From Bacteroidaceae bacterium (lineage in GTDB: Bacteria > Bacteroidota > Bacteroidia > Bacteroidales > Bacteroidaceae), in NCBI GenBank assembly GCA_011959205.1, contig BLLV01000279.1:1-64000 (forward strand): a stretch of 64,000 bases of DNA, in the 5' to 3' direction. Of this stretch, positions 1-8,298 are shown one piece after another. Below the pieces are notes generated by a model, which saw only the letters and a list, made by a program, of their open reading frames with translations, was not told the DNA's origin and did no database searches. Position 1 is the stretch's first letter, and each line of letters begins with the position of its first letter. The position numbers and the translations under genes are program-made.

Positions 1-83
1 CGGACGGACGGAAGCTCTTTAAAATAGGGGTGAACTTCAGTGCGGAAACCCGCAATATCGAAAAGTGGGTAGTGGAAGAATAG
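1..83 (+). CDS. C-terminal end of AAA-ATPase-like / PD-(D/E)XK nuclease protein (partial)
   Basis: An open frame enters from the left edge and stops at the TAG at 81-83. The readable tail contains LFKIGVNFSAETRNIEKWVV. This matches the usual C-terminus of the large Bacteroidota family that joins an AAA-ATPase-like domain (PF09820) to a PD-(D/E)XK nuclease-like domain, whose members commonly end in a K-I-G-V-N-F...R-N-I...W-V pattern. Only about 27 residues are inside the window, so the catalytic parts cannot be checked. The family's physiological role is not settled. The assignment rests on recall of that tail motif. Confidence 0.6.
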   Translation, partial: DGRKLFKIGVNFSAETRNIEKWVVEE

Positions 84-204
84 ATGATATAATCTGTACT
101 GATAAAAATTAATCTATAAAGATAAAATGTTTGCTATAGGCTGTATGCAATAAAGCATGCGGCCTTTCTTTCTTTTGTTGCCGGTGGCGACCGGCATCCG
201 CATA

Positions 205-2493
205 ATGTATTGCAATAACGAACATCTTCGGGAGTACCAGCAGGAGATGAAGCATCGCCTCTTCAAGGAGTGGGAGCTTCACCGGAGTGTGATGGTACAG
301 ATGCCCACCGGTACGGGAAAGACGCATCTGCTGGCAGCGATAGTGAGGGAGTTTCTGCACGATTCCGGTAGCCAGGTATGGATCGTTGCACACCGCAGGG
401 AATTGGTGGAGCAGATAGAGGAAACGGTGGCCCGGTATGGCATGCGGAAGGAGGATGGAATAGTAAAGGTAATATCTGTCCAGTGGTTGTCACGGAACCG
501 GAAAGATATAGACGGGGAACCGGGGTTGATTGTTATTGATGAGGCGCATCACGCTTTGGCGGAAACGTATCGGGTGCTTTGGAAAAGATATCCGGATGCC
601 AGGAAGCTGGGTATGACTGCTACCCCTTGCCGGCTGAATCGCAAAGGATTTACAAAACTGTTTGACACGCTGATTACTTCATGGACTATTGCGGAGTTCA
701 TCGGGCAGGGCTGGTTGTCGGCGTTTGACTACGTTTCCATCCGTGCGAACAGCAAGGAACAGCGACTGATTGATTCGCTGAAGAAACGAGGTGCAGACGG
801 TGACTATCAGGTAAAGGAGATGAACGAGGTGCTGAACCGGCAGTCCGGCATCGGGCGTTTGTATGAAAGTATGATGAAATATGCCGCGGGCAAGAAAGGG
901 ATCGTATATGCCATCAGTATTGGTCATGCCCGGCAGATTGCCACTTATTATAACTTGCACGGTGTGGAAGCTGTAGCCATCGACAGCAAGACTCCGGCTT
1001 CTGTACGCAAGGAACTGGTGGAGGACTTTAGGCGGGGAAGGATAAAAGTACTGGTCAATGTGGATATATTCTCCGAGGGATTTGACTGTCCCGATGTGGA
1101 GTTTGTCCAGCTGGCACGCCCGACGCTTTCACTGGCCAAATACCTGCAACAGGTGGGGCGAGGACTGCGAAAGTCGGGAAAGAAGGAATCGTGTATGCTG
1201 ATAGACAATGTGGGGTTGTACCGGATATTCGGCCTGCCTACCCGGAAGTGGGATTGGGAAGCCATGTTTGAGGGGCGGATTATTGGGAATATCCTGTCTC
1301 GACCACGGATGGGGAGTAGCCGGGCAGCCCCTTGCTTGCCGGAGGAAAACAAGGTACAGGAGGATGAACTGGAAGTGGTGATAACGCATACCCGCCTGCT
1401 GGACATCGTCAAAGCCCATGATGAACCTGCCACCTCGGAAAAAGAAATTCGGGCCGTTCTGAAACCTTACTATGATAGGCAGAGCGGACTTTGGGGGTTA
1501 AGGCGCGGGGAAAAAATGACAGTGAGACCCTGCTATCCGAAAGTGTTCGATATCTGTGGAGATTGGGCGGCAGTGAGGTTTGAAGATAACCGGACGGGCG
1601 TTGTGGATGATGCCGGGCAGCCGGGAATAAAGACAGGGCACTGTCGGAAACTGAAATTTCTGAAGGAGGATATCCTTGCTGTTACGGACGATAAGGACAA
1701 TGATTTTTATATCGATCTGAAAGCAAATAGGACTTATAAGAAGAAACCTTTGGTGCTGCAATGGGGAAATGTGGAATTGCTGAAGGTGGGAGATGTCTTT
1801 TTCAGCCGCACAAAGAGGGGGTATTCGACTATGCGCGGACTGGATAAAAACAGCATCTGCTTTTATGATTTTTATTTGAAGATACCGGATTGTCGCGCTC
1901 CTAAAGATTGTAGGCTGGTGGATCCTGTATGGTCTACCCTGTTTGATGTTTTTGCCTGCTTGCTGGAAGGGGATGACGAGGAGGTGTACTGGTGCTGTGG
2001 TCATTTGGCGGATAGAAGTATCATAGTGATGGATGGGAACGGAAATTATTATCATGTGGAGAAAGGAAAGAAAAAACGATATATAGCCTGCAATGTTCCT
2101 AAGGAAGGAGAGGAGGCTTTTAACTCTGTGGTGGACAGGCTGAAAGAGGAAACCTGGCAGCGTGCCGAGAAGAACTATCGGAAGCAGTTGCAGGAGGAAG
2201 AACAGAAAAGGTGGAGAAGGCTGGAAGAGATCAGGGATGCATTGCCTTTTCAAATGGGCATGAAATGGGGCTTGAAATTGGGAGAACGTATCGTAGTGCC
2301 TCCTAAATACAGGAAAATTCTGCCTCCTGTGGGGTATTATTGTGCTTATGAGGAAAACGCCTGCCAGTGGGGGGTAATGGCACTGGACGGGAAAGTGGTG
2401 GTGGAGGCCAGATATCAGAAGGTGGATATAGAATGCAACGGAACGGTGCATCTGACGGTGATTCCAGGTAGGGTGAAGACCATAAAACTTTGA
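205..2493 (+). CDS. DEAD/DEAH-box superfamily 2 helicase with C-terminal WG repeats
   Basis: Predicted ATP-dependent nucleic-acid helicase of 762 residues. Visible SF2 motifs are Walker A PTGTGKT (about residues 34-40), the DEAH box in VIDEAHH (about 112-116), motif III GMTATP and motif VI QQVGRGLRKSG. The second half (about 400-762) is not helicase. It holds at least three WG-type beta repeats, near LWGLRRGEKMTVRPCY, KWGLKLGERIVVPPKY and QWGVMALDGKVVV, with a charged Glu/Arg-rich coil before the last two. The frame is open from an ATG at 157, but the residues before 205 are unlike a helicase start, so the ATG at 205 is preferred. The gene ends 18 bases before the convergent trkH. Substrate unknown; a repair or defence role is possible but unsupported. 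Confidence 0.85.
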   Translation: MYCNNEHLREYQQEMKHRLFKEWELHRSVMVQMPTGTGKTHLLAAIVREFLHDSGSQVWIVAHRRELVEQIEETVARYGMRKEDGIVKVISVQWLSRNRKDIDGEPGLIVIDEAHHALAETYRVLWKRYPDARKLGMTATPCRLNRKGFTKLFDTLITSWTIAEFIGQGWLSAFDYVSIRANSKEQRLIDSLKKRGADGDYQVKEMNEVLNRQSGIGRLYESMMKYAAGKKGIVYAISIGHARQIATYYNLHGVEAVAIDSKTPASVRKELVEDFRRGRIKVLVNVDIFSEGFDCPDVEFVQLARPTLSLAKYLQQVGRGLRKSGKKESCMLIDNVGLYRIFGLPTRKWDWEAMFEGRIIGNILSRPRMGSSRAAPCLPEENKVQEDELEVVITHTRLLDIVKAHDEPATSEKEIRAVLKPYYDRQSGLWGLRRGEKMTVRPCYPKVFDICGDWAAVRFEDNRTGVVDDAGQPGIKTGHCRKLKFLKEDILAVTDDKDNDFYIDLKANRTYKKKPLVLQWGNVELLKVGDVFFSRTKRGYSTMRGLDKNSICFYDFYLKIPDCRAPKDCRLVDPVWSTLFDVFACLLEGDDEEVYWCCGHLADRSIIVMDGNGNYYHVEKGKKKRYIACNVPKEGEEAFNSVVDRLKEETWQRAEKNYRKQLQEEEQKRWRRLEEIRDALPFQMGMKWGLKLGERIVVPPKYRKILPPVGYYCAYEENACQWGVMALDGKVVVEARYQKVDIECNGTVHLTVIPGRVKTIKL

Positions 2494-2511
2494 AAAGTAC
2501 TCCTCTAAATC

Positions 2512-3967
2512 CTAGCGTTTTTTCCAGAAACCGGGTGTAAACAACAGAAGAACGGTAAACAGTTCCAGACGTCCTATTAGCATTAGCAATGCGCTGATCC
2601 ATTTGGCTGCATCCGGCAGCTTGCTCCAGGAATGAGAGGGGCCGCATTCACCTATACCCGGACCCACATTTCCCAAACTGGAAACAACTACACTATATGC
2701 TTCGTCAAATCCCACACCGAATAGGGTCAGGATAAGCCAGCTGATGAAAACAATGGCTATATATAAAAAGGTAAAAGCTAGTATGGCTGACTTGGTGGAG
2801 GGAGAAATGACTTGTCGGTTGATACGTACCGGCAGTACTGCATTGGGATGGATGATATGTTTGAACTCATTTTTTACTACGCGGCTCATGATGGCTATCC
2901 GGATACATTTCATTCCTCCGGTGGTTGATCCGGCACATGCTCCGAAATACATGATGATACATATCAGTACCCATAAAACGGGATGCCAAGTCATATAATC
3001 AGATGAGATGAAACCGGTAGTGGTTTGTATGGAAACCACTTGAAAGATGGCTTTTCTGAAAGATTCTTCCAGCCCGGTGGAACTGGTCAGAACAAGGGTT
3101 ACTGTGATAAAGATTGTGAAGAACCCTACTGTGCCCATATACCAATGAAATTCTGTATCATGAAAGAGACGTTTAAAATTTCCTTTCAGAAATAGCAGGT
3201 ACAATAAAGTAAAGTTGATGCCTCCTAAAAACATGAATAAGGTGATGACATATTCTATATAAGGTGAATTGAAAGCAGCAACACTATCTTGTTTGGTAGA
3301 GTATCCGCCGGTGGCCGCTGTGGTCAAGGAGTGGCAGATACTGTCGAACATATTCATTCCACCTAGCAGAAGCAGGAATACTTCAGAAAGGGTAAGGCCC
3401 AGATAAATACTCCATATCCATTTGGCAGTAATTCCGATTCGGGGATGTACTTTATCGTGAGTGGGACCAGTCGCTTCGGCTGCAAAGAGTTGCACCCCCC
3501 CCCATGCCAAAGATAGGCAACACAGCGATAGTGAAGAAGATAATTCCTAATCCGCCAATCCATTGTGTCATGCTACGCCAGAATAACAAACCATGAGGCA
3601 ACGATTCTATATTATCTAAAATGCTGGCACCGGTAGTGGTGAAGCCTGACATGGTTTCGAAGAAAGCATCAGTGATACTGGGAATGTATCCGCTGATGTA
3701 AAAGGGTAACATACCGAACAGAGAAAAGAATATCCATGCAAAGGACACTACTACATATCCATCACGGCGATTAAGTTTCTTTTCAGCATTTTTGCCAAAC
3801 AAAGAAATAATGATACCTGCTACGGCTGTTATTGCCGTTGAGGCCAAAAAAGCTGGAATATCAGGTTCATTGTAATATATAGCAACAAATGAACATAAGA
3901 GAAGAAAGCCCGTTTCAATAAAGAAAAGCGAACTCATAATGCGGGCTACCATTTTTGTGTTTATCAT
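2512..3967 (-). pseudogene. trkH: Trk potassium uptake membrane subunit TrkH, frameshifted at a G9 tract
   Basis: Integral membrane K+ translocating subunit of the Trk system, partner of the adjacent TrkA. The gene is read in two frames. The N-terminal part starts at the ATG at 3967, gives about 170 residues and reaches LPIFGMGG. The C-terminal part resumes with VQLFAAEATGPTHDKVHPRI and runs to 2512. The break lies in nine consecutive C on the plus strand (3495-3503); eight would restore FGMGGVQLFAAE. Both halves look otherwise intact, with pore-loop segments such as MSGFTTTGAS, SLTTAATGGYS and CAGSTTGGMK. The start overlaps the trkA stop by one base (TGATG). A sequencing error, a real knock-out or phase variation would all produce this picture. 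Confidence 0.85.
3495..3503. repeat. Homopolymer tract C9/G9 inside trkH
   Basis: Nine consecutive C on the plus strand (G on the coding strand), exactly where the two trkH frames meet. Eight bases would keep the frame. Runs of this length are prone to slippage in replication and to miscounting in sequencing. Confidence 0.9.
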
Positions 3968-5307
3968 CAATTGAAGAATTTTTCTATTTTTTTTATCATC
4001 ATACCTAGACAGAATACTACAACGTGGTCATTGGGTTGAATAATAGTGTTACCTGTTACCAATATACCTTCACCTTGGCGGATTAGCCCGCCAATAGTAG
4101 TTCCTTTAGGTAGGCCGGCGTCTTTTACAGTACATCGTGTTATGCGTGAACCTTCTTTTGCCGTGAACTCCGCTACATCGGCATTGGCGAAAGTAAGGCA
4201 TTTTACGTTGGACACATCAGCGTCTAACATCATCTGGTAAATGTGGCTGGCGGCAATTTTCTTTTTATTGATGACAGTGCCGATGTCCAGACTTTCCGCC
4301 ATACTGATGTAATCAATATTTTCTACTTCTGCTACGGTCTTGGTCACTCCCATGCGTTTGGCTGCAAGGCAGGCCAATATATTGGTTTCCGAATTGTCTG
4401 TCAGTGCGACAAAGGCTTCGGTGCTTTTTATGCCTTCTTCCCAAAGTAAATCCATATCGCGTCCATCTCCGTTGATAACCATGATTCGGTCATCTACTAA
4501 TTCGGTCAGTCGGTTGCATCTGTTGAGATCATTCTCAATAATTTTCACTTGCATATATTCAGGTACGTATTGTGTGGTACGGACAGCGATGCGGCTGCCG
4601 CCCATAATCATTACATTACGTACATCGGGATAAGTTTCTTTTCCCGCTATTTTGCGGATGTAAGGAATGTATTTTTTGGTTGTGGTAAAATAAACGATAT
4701 CATGTAGTTGGATTATATCGTTTCCACAGGGGATGATGGTTTCGTTTCCTCGTTTAATGGCTACAATGTGGAATGGAATATTACGTCCGCCCAATTCATG
4801 AAGAGGAACGTTTAGAATTTCTGCCGTTTCGCGCATTTTGGTACCTATCAGGACCAATGCACCACCGCAAAACTCCCACCATTGACGTATCCAGCTCATT
4901 TTGATGGCATCGACTATATCTTTAGCGGCCAGCATTTCCGGATAAATCAGTGAATGTACTCCTAGTTTGGAGAAAAATTCTTTATGTTTAGGAAGTAGAT
5001 ATTCGTAATTGTCGATCCGGGCAACGGTCTTTTTGGCGCCCATATTGGTAGCCAACATACAGGCCGTCATATTGCGGCTTTCTTCCGGCATTACTCCGAT
5101 AAATAAATCCGCGCCTGCCACTCCTGCATTCTTAAGGCCGGAAATGGAAGTGGGGGATGCGTTGACAGTCATCAAGTCGAAGTTGGAATCCAGTTTGCCC
5201 AACTTTTCTTCGTCTTCATCCATCAAAATGATGTCCTGCTTTTCATCGGATAATAATTTCGCCAGATGGGTACCTACTGCTCCCGCTCCTGCAATAATAA
5301 TTTTCAT
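3967..5307 (-). CDS. trkA: Trk system potassium uptake protein TrkA
   Basis: Cytoplasmic, nucleotide-binding regulatory subunit of the Trk potassium transporter, 446 residues. It has two tandem RCK modules. The first begins with a Rossmann fingerprint (IIIAGAGAVGTHLAKLL followed by the acidic strand end LMDED), the second with VMIMGGSRIAVR at about residue 230. Each module has a C-terminal RCK_C part (LIGTKMRETAEILNVPL, and ITRCTVKDAGLPKGTTIGGL near the end). The length fits the two-RCK TrkA type. The start ATG at 5307 lies 13 bases after the dxs stop, and the stop overlaps the trkH start, so dxs-trkA-trkH is read as one operon. If trkH is truly broken, TrkA has no membrane partner from this locus. 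Confidence 0.95.
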   Translation of the reverse strand: MKIIIAGAGAVGTHLAKLLSDEKQDIILMDEDEEKLGKLDSNFDLMTVNASPTSISGLKNAGVAGADLFIGVMPEESRNMTACMLATNMGAKKTVARIDNYEYLLPKHKEFFSKLGVHSLIYPEMLAAKDIVDAIKMSWIRQWWEFCGGALVLIGTKMRETAEILNVPLHELGGRNIPFHIVAIKRGNETIIPCGNDIIQLHDIVYFTTTKKYIPYIRKIAGKETYPDVRNVMIMGGSRIAVRTTQYVPEYMQVKIIENDLNRCNRLTELVDDRIMVINGDGRDMDLLWEEGIKSTEAFVALTDNSETNILACLAAKRMGVTKTVAEVENIDYISMAESLDIGTVINKKKIAASHIYQMMLDADVSNVKCLTFANADVAEFTAKEGSRITRCTVKDAGLPKGTTIGGLIRQGEGILVTGNTIIQPNDHVVVFCLGMMIKKIEKFFN

Positions 5308-5320
5308 TGTTCTCTCTCTC

Positions 5321-7219
5321 TTAGAATGATATCAATACTTTGTAAATGCCCTCTTCATCCATGCCGCATATATGGTAGAGCTCTTTGACTGAACCGTGCT
5401 CGACAAATTGATCTGGTAATCCGATGCGTTTTACTTGTGGGGTGTACTCATTATCTGCCATAAATTCCAATATGGCGCTACCCATTCCACCTTTTAGTAC
5501 ACCATCTTCAATGGTGACCACTTGCTTGAATTTCCGGCCAATCTCGTGCAACATGCTTTCGTCCAACGGTTTCAAGAAACGCAAATCATAATGTGCGATA
5601 CTTTTTCCTGTTTCCTGTTCGGCGTGTGTGATCGCTTTTTCCGCTTGGATACCGATGGGACCCAGCGTAATGACCGCTATGTCTTTTCCTTCTTTCAATT
5701 TTCGTCCTTTTCCTATCTCGATTTCTTGCATAGGGCATTTCCAGTCTACCAATGACCCTCTGCCGCGTGGATAACGGATGACAAAGGGACCTTTATCAGG
5801 CAACTGGGCGGTGTACATCAGACAACGTAGCTCATGTTCGTTATAAGGGGAGGCTACCGTGAGATTGGGGATCGGCCGCATATAAGCCAAGTCGAACGCT
5901 CCGTGATGGGTGGGACCGTCTTCCCCTACCAATCCGGCGCGATCCAGACATAATACTACATTGAGTTTTTGTATCGCTATATCATGGATCACATTGTCGT
6001 ATGCACGTTGCATGAAGGACGAATAGATATTGCAGAAAGGCAATAGTCCGTCTTTTGCCATTCCTCCTGAAAAAGTAACAGCATGTCCTTCGGCAATTCC
6101 CACATCAAAACCTCTTTCGGGCATGGCTTTCATCAATATGTTCATAGAGCATCCAGAAGGCATTGCGGGAGTGACTCCTACAATTTTGCCGTTTGTCTGG
6201 GCCAGTTCCAATAGGGTATTTCCAAAAACATCCTGAAACAAAGGAGGCATTCCTTGGGTATCGGCAACGATACGCTCTCCGGTTTCCTTGTCGAATATGC
6301 CCGGAGCATGCCAGATGGTAGCGGCTTTTTCTGCCGGGCCGAAGCCCTTTCCTTTGGTGGTATGTATGTGGAGCAGTTTGGGCCCCTGCATATCTTTGAT
6401 CTCTTTCAGAACGCGTGCCAGATTGTTGACATCGTGTCCGTCTATCGGCCCGAAATAACGGATATTCATGCCTTCAAATACATTTTGCTGTTGTACCAGC
6501 ATGGATTTCAGGCTGTTGTTAAATCGTATCAGGCTTTTTCGGCGTTCTTCGTTCAGAATCCCCCAACGATGGAACATTTGTGATATTTTATAGCGTATCC
6601 GGTTGTATCCTTCAGACATTTGCAGGTTCAACAGATATTGTTTCATGCCCCCTACGCTACGGTCTATAGCCATGTTGTTGTCATTCAGGATAATCAGCAG
6701 GTTATTAGGAGTAGCCGAGGCGTTGTTCAGTCCTTCGAAAGCCAGTCCGCCACTCATGGAACCGTCACCGATTACAGCAACGACATGCCGGTTGTTCTCT
6801 CCGTGCTTTTTGGCTGCTACAGCCATCCCTAAAGCTGCGGAAATAGAATTTGACGCATGTCCGCAAGTAAATGTGTCATATTCACTTTCGGATGGAGAAG
6901 GAAAAGGACGTATACCATTCAGTTTACGGTTGGTGCAGAATGCATCTCGTCGCCCGGTCAGGATTTTATGTCCGTAGGCCTGATGCCCCACATCCCATAC
7001 AATGCGGTCGTAGGGAGTGTTGAATACGTAATGCAGAGCGATTGTTAGTTCTACTACGCCCAAGCTGGAACCGAAATGACCCGGGTTGCGTGAAAGCTCA
7101 TCTATAATCTTTTGCCTCAGCTCTTTACACACTTCGGGAAGCTTGTCCACGCTTAGGAGGCGCAAGTCGTTCGGAGTATTTATGCTTTGCAGCAAGTTAT
7201 ATAAATTATCCTGTTTCAT
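5321..7219 (-). CDS. dxs: 1-deoxy-D-xylulose-5-phosphate synthase
   Basis: Cytoplasmic thiamine-diphosphate enzyme that condenses pyruvate with glyceraldehyde 3-phosphate, the first step of the MEP isoprenoid pathway. The 632 residues match the family length. The ThDP-binding motif GDGSMSGG...NNA is at about residue 150. The transketolase-type pyrimidine domain ([36 protein letters not shown]) and C-terminal domain follow. The frame is open for eight further codons, but the ATG at 7219 ([10 protein letters not shown]) matches known starts. A TATTTTTG box on the minus strand at 7252-7245 suits its promoter. It is first in the operon with trkA and trkH. Confidence 0.97.
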   Translation of the reverse strand: MKQDNLYNLLQSINTPNDLRLLSVDKLPEVCKELRQKIIDELSRNPGHFGSSLGVVELTIALHYVFNTPYDRIVWDVGHQAYGHKILTGRRDAFCTNRKLNGIRPFPSPSESEYDTFTCGHASNSISAALGMAVAAKKHGENNRHVVAVIGDGSMSGGLAFEGLNNASATPNNLLIILNDNNMAIDRSVGGMKQYLLNLQMSEGYNRIRYKISQMFHRWGILNEERRKSLIRFNNSLKSMLVQQQNVFEGMNIRYFGPIDGHDVNNLARVLKEIKDMQGPKLLHIHTTKGKGFGPAEKAATIWHAPGIFDKETGERIVADTQGMPPLFQDVFGNTLLELAQTNGKIVGVTPAMPSGCSMNILMKAMPERGFDVGIAEGHAVTFSGGMAKDGLLPFCNIYSSFMQRAYDNVIHDIAIQKLNVVLCLDRAGLVGEDGPTHHGAFDLAYMRPIPNLTVASPYNEHELRCLMYTAQLPDKGPFVIRYPRGRGSLVDWKCPMQEIEIGKGRKLKEGKDIAVITLGPIGIQAEKAITHAEQETGKSIAHYDLRFLKPLDESMLHEIGRKFKQVVTIEDGVLKGGMGSAILEFMADNEYTPQVKRIGLPDQFVEHGSVKELYHICGMDEEGIYKVLISF

Positions 7220-7244
7220 TCCAAATGATGTGATAAATATCATG

Positions 7245-7282
7245 CAAAAATACCAAATTATGTGGTATAATGGTTACATTTG
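7245..7282. promoter_or_regulatory. Divergent Bacteroidota-type -7 boxes for dxs and the GSCFA gene
   Basis: The 92-base gap between dxs and the GSCFA gene carries a minus-strand TATTTTTG (7252-7245) and a plus-strand TACATTTG (7275-7282). Both fit the Bacteroides sigma consensus TAnnTTTG. Clear TTTG boxes about 20 bases upstream were not seen, so only the -7 elements are claimed. Confidence 0.5.
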
Positions 7283-7311
7283 CCCTTAAATTTTAAAAGC
7301 TTTCCTTATCT

Positions 7312-8298
7312 ATGAATTTCAGAACGCAAGTAGAATTGCCTAAAAGGGAAACAGAAATCCGGCATTCGGACCGAATCATGCTATTTGGTTCTTGTTTTGC
7401 AGAAAACATCGGAAATTTGTTGTTGGCAAATAAGTTCCGTTGTGATGTAAATCCTTTTGGAATCCTCTATAATCCTTTATCCATTGTGGAAGCTCTCCGG
7501 CAAATTTTATCCCATCAAACATATACGGAAGAGGATTTGTTTTATGCCGGAGGCAGTTGGCACAGCTGGATGCATCATAGTGCTTTTTCGGCTCCTGCGG
7601 CAGCATCTTGTTTGTTTTCTATAAATACGCGGCTGGCACAGGCTTCTGCCGGATTTCCCCGGCTTGATTGGCTGGTCATTACTTGGGGGACTGCCTTTGC
7701 TTATTGGCTGAAAGAAAGGACGATGGTGGTAGGAAATTGTCATAAACAGCCCGACAGCCTTTTTACCCGGCAGCTTCTTACGGTGGAGGAAATTGTCACT
7801 GAATGGGAGTGTGTGTTGGTGGAATTGAGAAAAATAAATCCGTCCTTGAAGATTCTTTTCACTGTCAGTCCCATACGGCATATCAAAGACGGCATGCATG
7901 GGAATCAGATAAGTAAGTCCACTTTGCTTCTCGCGGCGGATGAATTGTGCCGCCGATGGTCTGATTGTTACTATTTTCCTTCCTATGAAATCATGATGGA
8001 TGAACTTCGTGATTATCGTTTTTATGCAGATGATATGTTGCATCCCTCTCCTGTAGCTGTATCTTATTTATGGGAATGTTTTACAGAATGTTATTTCAGT
8101 AAAGAAACAAACCGGATCATGAAGGAGTGGGAAGATATCCGGAAGGCTTTAGCCCACAAACCGTTTAATGCCCAATCTGAAACATATCGCAAATTTTTAA
8201 CTCAAATAGTGTTAAAGATAGAGCGACTTAAAGAAAAGTTCCCGTATTTTGACCTTCAAAAAGAATTAGAACAATGTCAAGCTCAATTGAAAATATAG
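7312..8298 (+). CDS. GSCFA domain protein (SGNH-hydrolase-like)
   Basis: A 328-residue GSCFA family protein (PF08885), predicted to adopt an SGNH/GDSL-like esterase fold. The name-giving motif appears as LFGSCFAENIG at about residues 24-34, giving the presumed nucleophile Ser. The C-terminal block YADDMLHPSPVAVSYLW at about residues 240-256 supplies the Asp and His expected of an SGNH triad. There is no signal peptide, so the protein is probably cytoplasmic. Its last 25 bases overlap the start of murF-alr, implying co-transcription and translational coupling, and hinting at a link to envelope metabolism. The true substrate of GSCFA proteins is not established. Confidence 0.9.
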   Translation: MNFRTQVELPKRETEIRHSDRIMLFGSCFAENIGNLLLANKFRCDVNPFGILYNPLSIVEALRQILSHQTYTEEDLFYAGGSWHSWMHHSAFSAPAAASCLFSINTRLAQASAGFPRLDWLVITWGTAFAYWLKERTMVVGNCHKQPDSLFTRQLLTVEEIVTEWECVLVELRKINPSLKILFTVSPIRHIKDGMHGNQISKSTLLLAADELCRRWSDCYYFPSYEIMMDELRDYRFYADDMLHPSPVAVSYLWECFTECYFSKETNRIMKEWEDIRKALAHKPFNAQSETYRKFLTQIVLKIERLKEKFPYFDLQKELEQCQAQLKI

